Shown: positions 46,131 through 46,754 of the stretch, one piece after another
How positions within the stretch are numbered: the stretch's first letter is position 1
Layout of the letters: every line of letters begins with the position of its first letter
From: Tissierellales bacterium
Lineage (GTDB): Bacteria; Bacillota; Clostridia; Tissierellales; JAOAQY01
Length of the DNA stretch: 46,754 nucleotides
Assembly: GCA_025210965.1 (NCBI GenBank)
Contig: JAOAQY010000073.1
Coordinates: 1 to 46,754 of the forward strand
Direction: 5' to 3'
Notes under the pieces: generated by a model
Databases searched by the model: none
Seen by the model: the letters and a program-made list of their open reading frames with translations, nothing else
What the model was told of the DNA's origin: nothing
Made by a program: the position numbers and the translations under genes

Positions 46131-46667
46131 ATGCAAGTAAAAGCTGAGCTTATGGATAATAAAGCGATTCAGCGATCAGTTACTAGAATTGCTCATGAAA
46201 TCATAGAAAAAAATAAGGGTGTAGATGATGTCGTTTTAGTTGGTATAAAAACACGAGGTGTTCCGTTTGCAAAAAAAATAGCGGAGAAGATAAAAGAAAT
46301 AGAGGGAAAAATTGTAGAGGTATTGACTCTAGACATAACCATGTATAGGGATGATTTGAGTGAAATAGATAAAGGTCCTATTGTTGGAAATAAAAAATTG
46401 GAGATAGATATATCAAATAAAATAATAGTATTAGTGGACGATGTTCTATTTACTGGAAGAACAGTAAGGGCGGCATTAGATGCAATAACAGATAATGGAA
46501 GACCTATGAAAGTTCAATTGGCAGTACTAATAGATAGAGGTCATCGAGAATTTCCTATAAGACCAGATTTTGTTGGCAAAAATGTTCCAACATCAAAGCA
46601 TGAGGTTGTAGGGGTTAAATTTGAAGAGACAGATGAGCAGGAAACTGTTGTAATATATGAAAAATAA
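46131..46667 (+). CDS. pyrR: pyrimidine operon attenuation protein PyrR
   Basis: A 178-residue RNA-binding regulator with residual uracil phosphoribosyltransferase activity. The PRPP motif [12 protein letters not shown] spans 100-111, and [16 protein letters not shown] and DITMYRDDL are family signatures. AGGAGGGG is upstream. It follows its own attenuator, and another PyrR-type hairpin begins downstream, so UMP-bound PyrR would act at both. Confidence 0.97.
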   Translation: MQVKAELMDNKAIQRSVTRIAHEIIEKNKGVDDVVLVGIKTRGVPFAKKIAEKIKEIEGKIVEVLTLDITMYRDDLSEIDKGPIVGNKKLEIDISNKIIVLVDDVLFTGRTVRAALDAITDNGRPMKVQLAVLIDRGHREFPIRPDFVGKNVPTSKHEVVGVKFEETDEQETVVIYEK

Positions 46668-46704
46668 AGTTTGAAAGCATTTTGCTTTATATACAATTGA
46701 AGAA

Positions 46705-46754
46705 GAAACCTTTTAAAGAGTTCAGAGAGGCTCAAAAGGGAAGGTTTCTCCTAG
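46705..46754 (+). promoter_or_regulatory. second PyrR-type leader, cut by the window end
   Basis: CCTTTT (46709-46714) pairs with AAAAGG (46734-46739) and GAG with CTC around the loop TTCAGAGAGG, the PyrR-binding consensus. The flanks GAAACCTT (46705-46712) and AAGGTTTC (46741-46748) can pair as an alternative stem. The controlled gene lies beyond the window; a uracil permease or pyrB is the usual occupant. Confidence 0.8.

Overview
The window is a compact stretch of chromosome from an AT-rich, low-GC Gram-positive anaerobe of the class Clostridia. This rests on gene order and content rather than a database match. The supporting markers are the efp...nusB-xseAB-ispA-dxs-tlyA-argR-recN block, the tgt-yajC-SCIFF-secDF block, a T-box in front of hisS-aspS, a PyrR attenuator, and the yggS-sepF-yggT-ylmH-divIVA division cluster. 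Start codons follow strong GGAGG-type Shine-Dalgarno sites, and isoprenoids come from the MEP route (dxs, ispA). Nothing in the window looks like a prophage, insertion sequence, CRISPR array or rRNA/tRNA gene. Nearly everything is on the + strand; only a two-gene exporter (33384-34582) is on the - strand.

Layout. 1-1.9 kb: a ComFB-like protein, aroQ, efp and a small acidic clostridial protein, closed by a palindromic terminator. 2.0-7.8 kb: asp23-amaP-DUF2273, then nusB, a Kae1/TsaD-like paralogue, folD, xseA, xseB and ispA. 7.9-12.9 kb: a new promoter, then dxs, tlyA, argR and recN. 12.9-18.3 kb: ruvAB, a SpoIID/LytB-type protein, queA, tgt and yajC. 18.3-23.5 kb: the SCIFF ranthipeptide precursor scfA (52 aa), its radical SAM/SPASM maturase scfB, a gamma-carbonic-anhydrase-like protein, secD, secF and apt. 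23.6-28.4 kb: rel, dtd, a metallo-beta-lactamase-fold hydrolase and hemZ. 28.4-31.8 kb: T-box leader, hisS and aspS. 31.9-33.4 kb: tcdA, an RseC/MucC-family membrane protein and a CsoR-family sensor. 34.8-39.1 kb: a DUF512 radical SAM protein, der, plsY and gpsA. 39.2-45.9 kb: an HlyD-like protein, yggS, sepF, yggT, ylmH, divIVA, mtnN, a DAHP synthase, lspA and an RluA-family synthase. 45.9 kb to the end: a PyrR-controlled leader, pyrR, and the start of a second PyrR leader.

The most striking observation is at 32602-33030. The RseC-family gene has a good ribosome binding site and an in-frame TGA (32674-32676) exactly where relatives carry the first cysteine of the N-terminal Cys cluster. A hairpin with the geometry of a bacterial SECIS element follows 21 nt later. 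It is best read as a selenocysteine-containing membrane redox protein that ordinary ORF calling truncates, and it sits directly upstream of a CsoR-type thiol/metal sensor.

Other points of interest: (i) two sporulation modules usually found in this neighbourhood (spoIIIA operon before asp23/nusB; spoIVB-spo0A after recN) are cleanly missing; (ii) FolD has isoleucine in place of the catalytic lysine of the cyclohydrolase site; (iii) the hisS-aspS T-box carries an overlapping GACAC specifier region readable as Asp or His; (iv) a 52-bp perfect palindrome separates the convergent csoR and exporter genes; (v) several promoters share an extended -10 TGNTATAAT; (vi) two PyrR leaders flank pyrR.
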